From positions 184,784 to 248,783 of the forward strand of contig JALCMP010000002.1 of assembly GCA_022648545.1 (NCBI GenBank): 64,000 bases of DNA. The letters run 5' to 3'. The translations under genes and the position numbers were made by a program. This stretch comes from Bacteroidales bacterium (GTDB taxonomy: Bacteria > Bacteroidota > Bacteroidia > Bacteroidales > UBA932). Below are positions 53,955 through 62,195 of this stretch, piece by piece. Below the pieces are notes generated by a model. It was not told where the DNA came from. It searched no databases and saw only the letters and a list, made by a program, of their open reading frames with translations. How positions within the stretch are numbered: position 1 is the stretch's first letter; every line of letters starts with the position of its first letter.

Positions 53955-56063
53955 ATGGAAAACATAGGAAAAATACGTCAGCATGACGAATTCGACTGCG
54001 GAGCCGCCTGTCTGTGTTCGATTGCGGAATTTTACGGACTACGCATTCCCATGGCAAAAATAAGGAAAGAATGCGGATGCTCTTCCGGGGGAATAACAAT
54101 AAAGGGACTGATTGAAGGATCAAGGACAATAGGGCTGGAAGCAAAAGGATATAAATCGGAAGAAAGGGAGATCTCCCCTCTGTCGGCCATAAATGCACCT
54201 TTCATAGCGCACACCCGCAACGACGAAGGGTATCTTCACTATGTGGTAGTCTTTAAAATAAAAACCTCCGCAATACATATAATGGATCCAGCATGCGGGG
54301 AAATTATAAAAATGAAATACGGGGATTTCAAACATATATGGACGGGATACATTATACTGCCAGTTCCGGGAGCGAATTTCCAACGCGGGAATGAAAAAGA
54401 CAATATATACGTAAGGATGCTGAAAATACTTAAATTCCATAAAAGGGAAATAGCTCTTGCCCTGGCAGGCTCCGTAGTTCTTGTCATATTAGGCCTTTGC
54501 AACTCTATATTCATACAGCAGATAATAGACAACGCAATACCGGCAAACAATAAAACGCTGCTTGCAATCATTTCCGGAACCATTTTCATATTGCTCATAT
54601 TAACCTATAAGATAGGATATTCCAGAACTCTGCTAATGTTAAGAAACGGAATAAAAATAGATACAAGACTAATAATAGGATATATCCGGAAAGTTTTCGC
54701 ACTGCCTCTGGATTTTTTCTACAACTATACCGCAGGTGACATAAATTCCAGGATTTCAGATGCATTTAATATAAGAACGTTCATCTCGGACGGACTAATA
54801 TCCGTTTTCGTAAGCGTTATAACGCTTATAGCTTCCTTCTGCCTCATGTTCAGCTACTATTCGCACCTGGCAATACTTACGTGCGCGTTCATTCCTTTTT
54901 ATTCAATTTTGTTTTTTACCGCTACGCACATAAACAAGAAATACGATAGAAGACTTGCCGTATTGAATGCAAAATTCGATACCGAAGTCCTAAAAGGGAT
55001 AGACTGCATACAAGATATAAAACACTACGGAACCATGGGGCTATCCTTAAACAAAATAGAAAACGATTACGTTGACCTTGCCGGCGAAATGTACGATGCA
55101 GGCAAAGCTGCTACAAAAATCAGTCTTTCGGGAAGCAGCCTTTCGGGAATCCTCTCGGCTACGGTTCTCGTAGCAGGCGCCTTTTCTATTTTCGGGATGC
55201 ATCTTACTATCGGAGAACTCGTCTCGTTTTATACTCTGGCCTCTTTTTTCACGGCGCCTCTCAATAAACTTGCGGATATGAACGGTATGATAACCGAAGC
55301 AGCTGTATCTGCGGAACGCCTTTTCGAAATAACCGACATGGAAGAAGAACAATGCGAAAAAGGAATGCCCGTGGCTCCTTTTATAAATCACGGAATAAAA
55401 TCCGAAATAAAAATAACCGGATTAAAATTCTCCTATCCGGGTAGAGAACTGCTGTTCGATAATTTCAACGCTAAGATCACCGGAGGCATGACCACTGTCG
55501 TAACCGGAGAAAACGGATGCGGAAAAAGCACTTTGGGAGCACTTCTTATGAGAGATTATAAGCCGGCATCCGGACATATAACATTAAACGGAACCGATAT
55601 ATGTAATTTTAATCTGACGGAATGGAGAAAATATGTTTCCATCATCCCTCAAAGAAGCAGGATGTTCGACGGTTCAGTTCTGGAAAATATTACTTCCGGG
55701 GATAAAAAGCCCGATATAAATTCAGTTATATCCATATGTTCGCAGCTAGGTCTTAACGGATTGATGAAAAGGCTCCCGGCCGGACTTATGAGCGACATAG
55801 GCAGAAGCGGAGAAACTCTGTCCGGGGGAGAAATCCAGAAACTCGCCATTGCCCGATCGCTGTACAGAGATCCAGGCATCCTAATCATGGATGAAGCAAC
55901 CGCTTCCCTCGATCACGAATCGGCGGAACTGATTTTAAACGCAATAAAAAGCCTGGAAAATAAAGGGACTGCCGTTATTATGATTACCCATAATAAATAC
56001 GATATGGAAATAGCCGATAAAATAATAAAAATAGATAAACTAAAAACGGAGTGCGCACTCTGA
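53955..56063 (+). CDS. Peptidase-containing ABC exporter (PCAT, C39 peptidase)
   Basis: A 702-residue inner-membrane protein that cleaves double-glycine leaders and exports the peptide. Residues 1-130 are the C39 cysteine peptidase: oxyanion Gln9, nucleophile Cys15 in DEFDCGAAC, His95 in YLHYVVVF and Asp111 in IMDPACG, all present. Six membrane helices follow (about 155-430). The ATPase has Walker A GENGCGKST near 520, signature LSGGEIQKLAIARSL, Walker B ILIMDEATASLD and the H loop MITHNKYD. The two GG-leader peptide genes start 47 bases downstream, with no promoter between. Confidence 0.95.
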   Translation: MENIGKIRQHDEFDCGAACLCSIAEFYGLRIPMAKIRKECGCSSGGITIKGLIEGSRTIGLEAKGYKSEEREISPLSAINAPFIAHTRNDEGYLHYVVVFKIKTSAIHIMDPACGEIIKMKYGDFKHIWTGYIILPVPGANFQRGNEKDNIYVRMLKILKFHKREIALALAGSVVLVILGLCNSIFIQQIIDNAIPANNKTLLAIISGTIFILLILTYKIGYSRTLLMLRNGIKIDTRLIIGYIRKVFALPLDFFYNYTAGDINSRISDAFNIRTFISDGLISVFVSVITLIASFCLMFSYYSHLAILTCAFIPFYSILFFTATHINKKYDRRLAVLNAKFDTEVLKGIDCIQDIKHYGTMGLSLNKIENDYVDLAGEMYDAGKAATKISLSGSSLSGILSATVLVAGAFSIFGMHLTIGELVSFYTLASFFTAPLNKLADMNGMITEAAVSAERLFEITDMEEEQCEKGMPVAPFINHGIKSEIKITGLKFSYPGRELLFDNFNAKITGGMTTVVTGENGCGKSTLGALLMRDYKPASGHITLNGTDICNFNLTEWRKYVSIIPQRSRMFDGSVLENITSGDKKPDINSVISICSQLGLNGLMKRLPAGLMSDIGRSGETLSGGEIQKLAIARSLYRDPGILIMDEATASLDHESAELILNAIKSLENKGTAVIMITHNKYDMEIADKIIKIDKLKTECAL

Positions 56064-56110
56064 GATGGAAGCTTGCGCATCTTTTTACTGCAGGCAAAAC
56101 AAACCGAATT

Positions 56111-56329
56111 ATGAAAAATCAAACGATTGAGGAATTGGGATTAGTGAAGTTGGAATATGCCGATCTGCAAATACAGGGCGGCATTACGATCGGACAGATA
56201 AAAAAAATCTGGCACGTTGTTAAAAAATTCGTAGAATATCTTTACGATTACAAGGATGACTTTCTTGGAGGATTCCGTGACGGATGGTATGTAAGAAATC
56301 CTTTTGGCGCGGAGGGAAAGCAATGCTGA
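56111..56329 (+). CDS. Double-glycine-leader peptide 1 (putative bacteriocin precursor)
   Basis: A 72-residue precursor. The leader MKNQTIEELG...DLQIQGG ends in Gly23-Gly24, with Ile at -4 as in class II leaders. The predicted core has 48 residues: an amphipathic helix (IGQIKKIWHVVKKFVEYLY), a GGFRDGW turn with a GxxxG motif, and a C-terminal Cys. It has no radical-SAM or lanthionine partner nearby. It follows the PCAT and overlaps the next peptide gene by 7 bases, so both are made together. Function as toxin or signal is inferred from this context alone. Confidence 0.8.
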   Translation: MKNQTIEELGLVKLEYADLQIQGGITIGQIKKIWHVVKKFVEYLYDYKDDFLGGFRDGWYVRNPFGAEGKQC

Positions 56330-56520
56330 CAGAATTAACTGGAGCAGAATCCCTTGCGGTTTACGGAGGGACCAGAGATGATCTCACTGCAAAAGCCGTG
56401 AGACTGATAGCCTGGGGATTGGGATACGTTGCCCGCGCCACGTACATGTATACCCTGTTCCATTTCTATGAAATGAAGCTGCAATTCACGGGCGGAATGA
56501 GTAATAAAAACGGAAAATAA
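56323..56520 (+). CDS. Double-glycine-leader peptide 2 (putative bacteriocin precursor)
   Basis: A 65-residue precursor from ATG 56323, which overlaps the stop of peptide 1. The 16-residue leader MLTELTGAESLAVYGG fits the class II consensus well: Leu -12, Thr -11, Glu -8, Val -4 and Gly-Gly. The 49-residue core begins TRDDLTAKAVRLIAWGLG, is aromatic-rich in the middle (YMYTLFHFYE) and ends SNKNGK. A membrane-active helix is plausible. A longer reading from ATG 56284 would place the leader internally and is less likely. Confidence 0.8.
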   Translation: MLTELTGAESLAVYGGTRDDLTAKAVRLIAWGLGYVARATYMYTLFHFYEMKLQFTGGMSNKNGK

Positions 56521-56539
56521 GTCCGGAAAAATCTCTTTG

Positions 56540-56579
56540 AAGGCATAAGTCTGTTAATAAACAGTCTTGTGCCTTTTTT
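56540..56579 (+). terminator. Terminator of the PCAT-peptide operon
   Basis: AAGGCA/TGCCTT with inner CTGTT/AACAG pairs and a short loop, followed by TTTTTTA. It separates the peptide genes from the tolC/hlyD pair. Confidence 0.75.
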
Positions 56580-56594
56580 ATTATATAAATAAAT

Positions 56595-56602
56595 TATATT
56601 TG
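56595..56602 (+). promoter_or_regulatory. Promoter -7 element for the tolC-hlyD pair
   Basis: TATATTTG fits TAnnTTTG and lies 24 bases before ATG 56627. Confidence 0.65.
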
Positions 56603-56626
56603 CATATTAAAAGATATTCTCATCAT

Positions 56627-57949
56627 ATGAAAGCACACGAAACACTTCTGGCTTTGATCATATTGGCTTTTTTCCCGGCCGCCCTGTCCGCTCAGGACGA
56701 ATGGTCGCTTGAAAAATGTATCAAATATGCTCAAGAAAACAATCTGAACATAAAACAACAGAAATTATCTTTACGGGAAAGCAGAAACAACGTGCTGCAA
56801 TCCAAGATGGACTTTCTCCCGAGCCTCAGCGCTTCCGGATCTCATAATTTCAGCTGGGGAAGATCCGTAAACTTGAACGATCTGACCATTATAAAGAACA
56901 AACTGACCCAAAGTTCCAGCGTCAATTTAAGCTCTTCGGTGGATATATTCAACGGCTTTTCAAAAATAAACAAATTGAAAAGCAATAAGACGCAGCTCGA
57001 AATCTCGGAACAGGAAATAGAAAAAACAAAAAACAGCATTACCATTGCCATAACGAAATCATATTTGCAGGTATTGCTGGCCGAAGAAATAGAAAAGAAC
57101 AATAAGGAGAATCTTATAAGCATAACCCGTCAGGTCGAAAGAACGAAAAAATTCGTCGACGCCGGGAAACAGGCTTATAGTTCTTTCCTGGAAATACAAG
57201 CACAGCTGGCAACGGAAAAAGTCCAACTTGTAACCGCAGACAATGACGTTCGGACGAATTACCTCACTTTAAAACAACTGCTGGATATACCCGACAGTAT
57301 GGTTTTCCACATAGAAAATCCCGTTATAAAAGAATCTTCAGAGATAAGGACGGAAGACGGTATAAGAAATATCTACAATTCTGCCTTATCGCTTCCAAGA
57401 ATAAAATCCGCGGAATTATCTCTCAAGAAGAGCGAAACGGATTTGAAGGCGGTAAAGGGAACCGCTTATCCGAGCATTTCAGTATCCGCGGGTTACGGAA
57501 CATATTACAGCGACAGCCAGCAGGGAAGCTTACTGCATCAATTCGACAACAACAGGAACCCTTCGATTGGATTGAGCCTTAATATTCCTGTTTTCAGAAA
57601 TTTAAGCATCCACACGAATATCAAAAATTCCGAACTGGCCGTTGAGAATTACAAAATAGAGCTCCGGAAGGAGAAACAGGATTTATATAAGGAAATACAA
57701 TCCGCATACAATGATGCCGTTTCATACTATAATAAACTGGCGGCTGCGCAGGAGAATCTGAAATCTTCCGAAAGATCTTTCAGGGACGTTGAAAACAAAT
57801 ACAATGTAGGAGCTGTAGACGTTACTGATTACATAATAGCACGAACCAAATTATTCAACGCACAATCCGATTATTCCCAAACTAAATTCCAATATTTTTT
57901 CCAATTGAAGATTCTGGATTTCTACAGAGGAATCCCCATAAAATTATAA
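56627..57949 (+). CDS. TolC-family outer-membrane efflux protein
   Basis: A 440-residue exported protein with signal peptide ending LSAQ. The start EWSLEKCIKYAQENNLNIKQ and the two internal repeats (long helices such as KNSITIAITKSYLQVLLAEE and YNDAVSYYNKLAAAQENLKS) identify the TolC trimeric channel-tunnel family. FNGFSKINKLKSN and NIPVFRNLSIHTNIKN lie at equivalent places in the repeats. It forms the outer-membrane exit for the adaptor encoded 7 bases downstream. ATG 56627 follows the promoter; longer readings upstream fall before it. Confidence 0.93.
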   Translation: MKAHETLLALIILAFFPAALSAQDEWSLEKCIKYAQENNLNIKQQKLSLRESRNNVLQSKMDFLPSLSASGSHNFSWGRSVNLNDLTIIKNKLTQSSSVNLSSSVDIFNGFSKINKLKSNKTQLEISEQEIEKTKNSITIAITKSYLQVLLAEEIEKNNKENLISITRQVERTKKFVDAGKQAYSSFLEIQAQLATEKVQLVTADNDVRTNYLTLKQLLDIPDSMVFHIENPVIKESSEIRTEDGIRNIYNSALSLPRIKSAELSLKKSETDLKAVKGTAYPSISVSAGYGTYYSDSQQGSLLHQFDNNRNPSIGLSLNIPVFRNLSIHTNIKNSELAVENYKIELRKEKQDLYKEIQSAYNDAVSYYNKLAAAQENLKSSERSFRDVENKYNVGAVDVTDYIIARTKLFNAQSDYSQTKFQYFFQLKILDFYRGIPIKL

Positions 57950-57956
57950 AGATATC

Positions 57957-59219
57957 ATGAAAAGCAAATCCAAAAACAAAAAAAGGACTTTCCTTATTGC
58001 AGCGCTGGCGCTCATCGTCCTGCTTATAATCTTGTCCGTCTTTAAAAAGGACAAGGCAACGCCGGTTACGGTAAGCCATCCCGTTAGAAAAACAATAGTG
58101 GAAACTATTCCGGCAAACGGAAAAATAAAACCTGTTACCGAGGTAAAGATAAGTCCCGACGTCTCCGGGGAAATAATAGAACTCAACGTAAAGGAAGGCG
58201 ATGCCGTAAAAAAGGGAGACATGATATTGAAAATAAAACAGGATGTCTACATTTCAGCCGTAGAAAGTGCGGAAGCTTCCCTTAACGCTTCCAAGACACA
58301 ATTTGAACAGCAGAAAGCCAAACTTGCAACAACAAGACTGTCCTACCTGAGAAGCAAACAGCTACACGAACAAAAGGTAATGTCCGATGCGGATTTCGAG
58401 TCGGCCGAATCCGAATACAAAGTAGCCAAGGAGGTTCTTAAATCGGCAAAATTCAATATAGAAAGCTACCGCGCACAATTAAAGGAAGCACAGGAAAATC
58501 TAAAAAAAACCGTAATATACGCCCCAATGCCGGGAATAGTCTCTTCACTGGAAGTGGAACAGGGAGAAAGGGTCGTAGGAACAAGCCAGATGGCAGGTAC
58601 GGAAATGCTCAGAGTTGCCGATTTGAGCAAAATGGAAGTACTTGTAGATGTAAATGAAAACGACATAATAAACGTAATACCGGGAGATACCGCAAAAATA
58701 GAAATAGATGCTTATCCTAAACGCAAGTTCAACGGACTGGTAACCGAGGTTGCAAATTCGGCAAAAAGCGCATCATCATCGTCCGAACAGGTAACCAACT
58801 TTGAGGTAAAAATACTGATATTGCCGTCATCGTATAATGATCTCATAAAGAAAGATCCGATCCCGTTCAGACCCGGGATGTCGGCTACTGTCTCTATTGA
58901 GACACAAACTCATAATAACACCCTTTCCGTTCCACTGCAGGCCGTAACTACCAAGTCGGGGCTTATTCCGTCTCTATCGACAACCGAGACGCACGAACAG
59001 GTATTCATATACGACAAGAATTCGTCGACGGTAAAACCGGTGGAAATAAGTACGGGACTACAAAATCTGAACGACATAGAAATAACAAAGGGAATAACGG
59101 ACACGACGCTTGTTGTAACAGGTCCTTATAACGCCATAAACAGGATCCTTAAAAACGGAACCAAAGTTTCGGCTAAAATAACAGCGACCGACAGCACCAA
59201 AGTCAAAGCCGTAAAATAA
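57957..59219 (+). CDS. HlyD/MacA-type periplasmic adaptor (membrane fusion protein)
   Basis: A 420-residue adaptor. A basic N-terminus and one membrane helix (FLIAALALIVLLIILSVF) are followed by the split biotinyl-lipoyl domain (ISPDVSGEIIELNVKEGDAV ... VIYAPMPGIVSSLEVEQGER), a helical hairpin of about 100 residues between the halves, and beta-barrel and membrane-proximal domains. MacA-like adaptors are normally next to a MacB permease, but none follows; tsaB comes next. It may work with the PCAT just upstream. Confidence 0.92.
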   Translation: MKSKSKNKKRTFLIAALALIVLLIILSVFKKDKATPVTVSHPVRKTIVETIPANGKIKPVTEVKISPDVSGEIIELNVKEGDAVKKGDMILKIKQDVYISAVESAEASLNASKTQFEQQKAKLATTRLSYLRSKQLHEQKVMSDADFESAESEYKVAKEVLKSAKFNIESYRAQLKEAQENLKKTVIYAPMPGIVSSLEVEQGERVVGTSQMAGTEMLRVADLSKMEVLVDVNENDIINVIPGDTAKIEIDAYPKRKFNGLVTEVANSAKSASSSSEQVTNFEVKILILPSSYNDLIKKDPIPFRPGMSATVSIETQTHNNTLSVPLQAVTTKSGLIPSLSTTETHEQVFIYDKNSSTVKPVEISTGLQNLNDIEITKGITDTTLVVTGPYNAINRILKNGTKVSAKITATDSTKVKAVK

Positions 59220-59249
59220 ATTAATGTCGGATATAATATATTATCCACA

Positions 59250-59990
59250 ATGTCAAAAAATTATATTTTACTTTTGGAGACCGCTACCGATTCTTGCTCC
59301 GCTGCAATAAGCGAAGGCCCGAATCTTATATCAGAAAAATATACCGCCACCCCAAAGGAACAGGCGGCGCTTCTGGCCCCCTTCATCGAAGAACTATTAT
59401 CGGAAAATTCCATTGCAATGGAAGATATTGCAGCCGTTGCCGTAAGCAGCGGACCGGGATCCTACACGGGGTTAAGGGTTGGGGTATCATGCGCCAAAGG
59501 CATATGCTTCGGAAAAGGAAAACCGCTAATAGCAATAAATACTCTTGCAGCAATAGCAAGAAGTGCGCTTGACAACGGACAGGCCGGAGATGAAAAAGAT
59601 TTTTATATAGTGCCTATGATTGATGCCAGAAGAATGGAAGTATATACGGCATTATTCGACTCAGCAGGAAAACAATTAACTAAAACCGAATCGGTAATAT
59701 TAAACGAACACTGTTTTGAAAAGGAACTGGGAGAAAAAACGGTTCTTTTTACGGGAAACGGAGCAGAAAAATTCGCTTCTCTTGTAAAATCCGATAATGC
59801 AATATTCGCAAGACAATCGCCCCATGCATCAGGCATGCGTATTCTAGCAAACGAAAAACTTGCCGCAAAGAAATTCGAAGATTGCGCTTACTTCGAACCG
59901 TTTTATTTAAAAGATTTTGTGGCAGGAAAACCTAAAAAAATCATAGACGAACTTCTTCTTAAAGGCAACGGCGGGAAAAGAGGGAGATAA
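59250..59990 (+). CDS. tsaB: tRNA threonylcarbamoyladenosine biosynthesis protein TsaB
   Basis: A 246-residue ASKHA-fold protein that with TsaD and TsaE makes t6A37 in ANN-reading tRNAs. ILLLETATDSCSAAI is the first phosphate-like motif, and AVSSGPGSYTGLRVGVSCAKG is the hallmark of TsaB. It lacks the metal-binding His pair of TsaD, which is normal for TsaB. It is followed by a bidirectional terminator. Confidence 0.95.
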   Translation: MSKNYILLLETATDSCSAAISEGPNLISEKYTATPKEQAALLAPFIEELLSENSIAMEDIAAVAVSSGPGSYTGLRVGVSCAKGICFGKGKPLIAINTLAAIARSALDNGQAGDEKDFYIVPMIDARRMEVYTALFDSAGKQLTKTESVILNEHCFEKELGEKTVLFTGNGAEKFASLVKSDNAIFARQSPHASGMRILANEKLAAKKFEDCAYFEPFYLKDFVAGKPKKIIDELLLKGNGGKRGR

Positions 59991-60007
59991 AATATTGATA
60001 TATTTAT

Positions 60008-60047
60008 AAAAAGGCGCTTTGATAATTATCAATCAAAGCGCCTTTTT
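60008..60047. terminator. Bidirectional intrinsic terminator
   Basis: AAAAAGGCGCTTTGAT (60008-60023) pairs with ATCAAAGCGCCTTTTT (60032-60047) over 16 bases. It ends tsaB on the plus strand and overlaps the 3' end of the TlpA-like gene on the minus strand. Confidence 0.9.
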
Positions 60048-61178
60048 TATGATTTTCTTTAATTGGGACATATCAAATACATTTTTTGCAACAATCGTCC
60101 CTTTACCGTTAAACACGAATAACGTCGGCAATGATGTTACGTTAAAGGTAGTTGCAGCCACAGAAGAGGCCCCAAGTCCGTCGCAGACATTCACCCAGGG
60201 AAGATTCTGCTCCCTGACGGTAGAAGCCCATAATGATTTGTCTTCGTCGAGACTTACGGCATAAACACGCAATCCTCTCTTTTCGTAAGAATCATACAAT
60301 AATTTCAAATCCTGATTGAACATTTTCTGTTTAGGATCCGAAGCACTCCAGAATAAAAGAATAAAAGGTTTGCCGGCGAAAGCCGAAAGGTTTCTCGTCC
60401 TTGAATCCATATCGGGCAGAGAGAGCTCTGGAAACGAAATTTGCTTTACATCCTTTATCTTATCAGCCAGCTTGTTATAGTTATCGTACTGAGATATTGC
60501 TGTTCCAAGAGCCTTAACATACGGAGATTCGGGATAAACGGTATTAAGGGAATCATAAACCCTTCTGTATATAACGACATCGTTAGCCTGTGCAAAAACA
60601 GGGAGGCTGTCGTTGAACTTCTGATACAAAATGGGAATATTCGATAATGAATACGGATTAGCTATTATGCTTCTTATCATTTTCCTCTTATGATCCACAT
60701 AAAGCTTTGTTACTTTTGCCTGTAAATCCTCCACGGATTTTTTATCATTATCGTTTATAGCTTCTATCATGCTTTCGGCCATAGAATCAAACGAAGCCGC
60801 ATCATCTGCCATTACGCGGTCTACATAACTCTGCAATTCAGATTCCCCGGAATTTACGATTCGGAGACTGTCTCCGTCTACGAAAACCTTTACCTTGTCT
60901 CCTTCCTTTAATATGAGAGACGCAAAACGGTGACGGTCCATAGATAAATAATAAAAATCCGGATTCTCCTTGTCCCTGACATCGAACTTATACTCGAATT
61001 TTCCTTTTTCATCAGTCCGTATGGTATCAAGAACGACGATTTTATTTATATCGAGCCTGGACAGTATTACATCGGACGTATCAGCCCCTTTTATAGAAGC
61101 GGATATTTTTATTTTACCGGCCTGATTACAGGAAACGGCAACCAAAGCCGTCAAAAGGAGATAAAGGACCTTTTTCAT
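60033..61178 (-). CDS. TlpA/redoxin-like lipoprotein without CXXC
   Basis: A 381-residue lipoprotein (lipobox AVSC). The N-terminal 110 residues are a DUF4369-like beta domain, then a helical linker, then a thioredoxin fold (about 245-381: FPELSLPDMDSRTRNLSAFA, KPFILLFWSASDP, LPTLFVFNGKGTIVAKNVF). The position of the usual WCxxC reads SASDPKQKM, so no redox-active cysteine remains. It is therefore not a classical disulfide oxidoreductase; a chaperone or binding role is possible. It is last in the greA-HIT-TlpA operon. Confidence 0.85.
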   Translation of the reverse strand: MKKVLYLLLTALVAVSCNQAGKIKISASIKGADTSDVILSRLDINKIVVLDTIRTDEKGKFEYKFDVRDKENPDFYYLSMDRHRFASLILKEGDKVKVFVDGDSLRIVNSGESELQSYVDRVMADDAASFDSMAESMIEAINDNDKKSVEDLQAKVTKLYVDHKRKMIRSIIANPYSLSNIPILYQKFNDSLPVFAQANDVVIYRRVYDSLNTVYPESPYVKALGTAISQYDNYNKLADKIKDVKQISFPELSLPDMDSRTRNLSAFAGKPFILLFWSASDPKQKMFNQDLKLLYDSYEKRGLRVYAVSLDEDKSLWASTVREQNLPWVNVCDGLGASSVAATTFNVTSLPTLFVFNGKGTIVAKNVFDMSQLKKIIKKAL

Positions 61179-61186
61179 AAGATATT

Positions 61187-61588
61187 TTATAAGGTTTCAA
61201 ATACTTTCGATATCTTTTCTGCAATTTTGCCGAACTCATCCGGTGTCAGAACAAGTTTCTTTTTTCTGAAATCGAGATCGGCTTCGCTGTTCAACGGAAC
61301 CAGATGTATATGTGCATGCGGAACTTCCATCCCCATTACGGCGACACCTATTCTTTTGCAGGGAACAGCCATCTTTATTGCGGTTGCAACCTTGCGCGCA
61401 AAAAGCCACAATTCGGAATATTCCTCCGGATCGAGATCGAATATATAATTTACTTCATGCTTGGGTATAACCAGAGTATGTCCTTCCGCCAACGGATTGA
61501 TGTCCAGGAAAGCATAATATCTGTCGTCGCAGGCAACCTTGTAAGAAGGTATTTCACCGTTAACGATTTTTGTAAAAACAGATGCCAT
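61187..61588 (-). CDS. HIT-family (HINT-like) nucleotide hydrolase
   Basis: A 133-residue cytosolic protein. The active site is VPHAHIHLVPL (HxHxHxx), with FTKIVNGEIPSYKVACDDR at the N-terminus, as in bacterial HINT proteins that hydrolyse adenosine phosphoramidates. Length is typical. It lies 6 bases after greA and 8 bases before the TlpA-like gene, so it is the middle gene of a three-gene operon. Confidence 0.92.
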   Translation of the reverse strand: MASVFTKIVNGEIPSYKVACDDRYYAFLDINPLAEGHTLVIPKHEVNYIFDLDPEEYSELWLFARKVATAIKMAVPCKRIGVAVMGMEVPHAHIHLVPLNSEADLDFRKKKLVLTPDEFGKIAEKISKVFETL

Positions 61589-61594
61589 ATCCCT

Positions 61595-62068
61595 TTAAAT
61601 TGAAATTTCCAGTACCTTCAACTTTATAATACCGTTAGGGACCCGTGCTTCCACTACGTCTCCCTTTTTCTTTCCAAGGATAGCCTTGGCTATGGGAGTA
61701 GAAGAAGCTAGTTTGCCCTGTGCTATATTAGCTTCGCTTTCGGCAACTATAGTAAATTCCATTATGGAATTATTGCCGAGATTCTGCAATTTAACTTTAT
61801 TAAGAAGCTGAACCTTGTCCGTACCCACCTTGCTTTCATCTATGATTTTGGCATTTGCGATAAGATCCTTCAGTTTGGATATTTTCAATTCGCACATACC
61901 TTGGGCTTCTCTGGCTGCATCATATTCGGCATTTTCGGATAAATCTCCCTTATCCCTAGCCTCTCCTATTTGTTTTGAAATGGCAGGTCGCTCTACCGAA
62001 ACCAGGTAATCCAGTTCCTTCTTCAACTTCTCCATTCCTTCTGCTGTTAAATAATGAATGTCTGGCAT
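61595..62068 (-). CDS. greA: Transcription elongation factor GreA
   Basis: A 157-residue protein that lets RNA polymerase cleave backtracked transcripts. The coiled coil has LTAEGMEKLKKELDYL and the tip acidic block GDLSENAEYDAAREAQ, which places D and E at the polymerase active site. The C-terminal FKBP-like globular domain has ASSTPIAKAILGKKKGDVVEARVP. Full length for the family. The leader contains a promoter followed by a terminator-like hairpin. Confidence 0.97.
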   Translation of the reverse strand: MPDIHYLTAEGMEKLKKELDYLVSVERPAISKQIGEARDKGDLSENAEYDAAREAQGMCELKISKLKDLIANAKIIDESKVGTDKVQLLNKVKLQNLGNNSIMEFTIVAESEANIAQGKLASSTPIAKAILGKKKGDVVEARVPNGIIKLKVLEISI

Positions 62069-62091
62069 AACGTTTATTAATGTATGTGTAT

Positions 62092-62129
62092 AAAATTAAA
62101 AAGGAACCCCGATTAATTCAGGATCCTTT
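62092..62129 (-). promoter_or_regulatory. Terminator-like hairpin in the greA leader
   Basis: On the minus strand AAAGGA-T-CCTGA pairs with TCGGGG-T-TCCTTT around an ATTAA loop, followed by TTTAATTTT. It lies between the TATCTTTG promoter and the greA ATG. It could attenuate greA, or it could be the terminator of the upstream ribF operon if that promoter is not used. Confidence 0.5.
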
Positions 62130-62142
62130 GTCATATCTTAAA

Positions 62143-62150
62143 CAAAGATA
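62143..62150 (-). promoter_or_regulatory. Promoter -7 element for the greA operon
   Basis: TATCTTTG on the minus strand fits TAnnTTTG, with TTTG about 19 bases upstream. It leaves a leader of about 70 nt before the greA ATG. Confidence 0.6.
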
Positions 62151-62195
62151 GTATCAAAAATCCACAAAACAAAATTCCTGCAATAAAACAGATCC

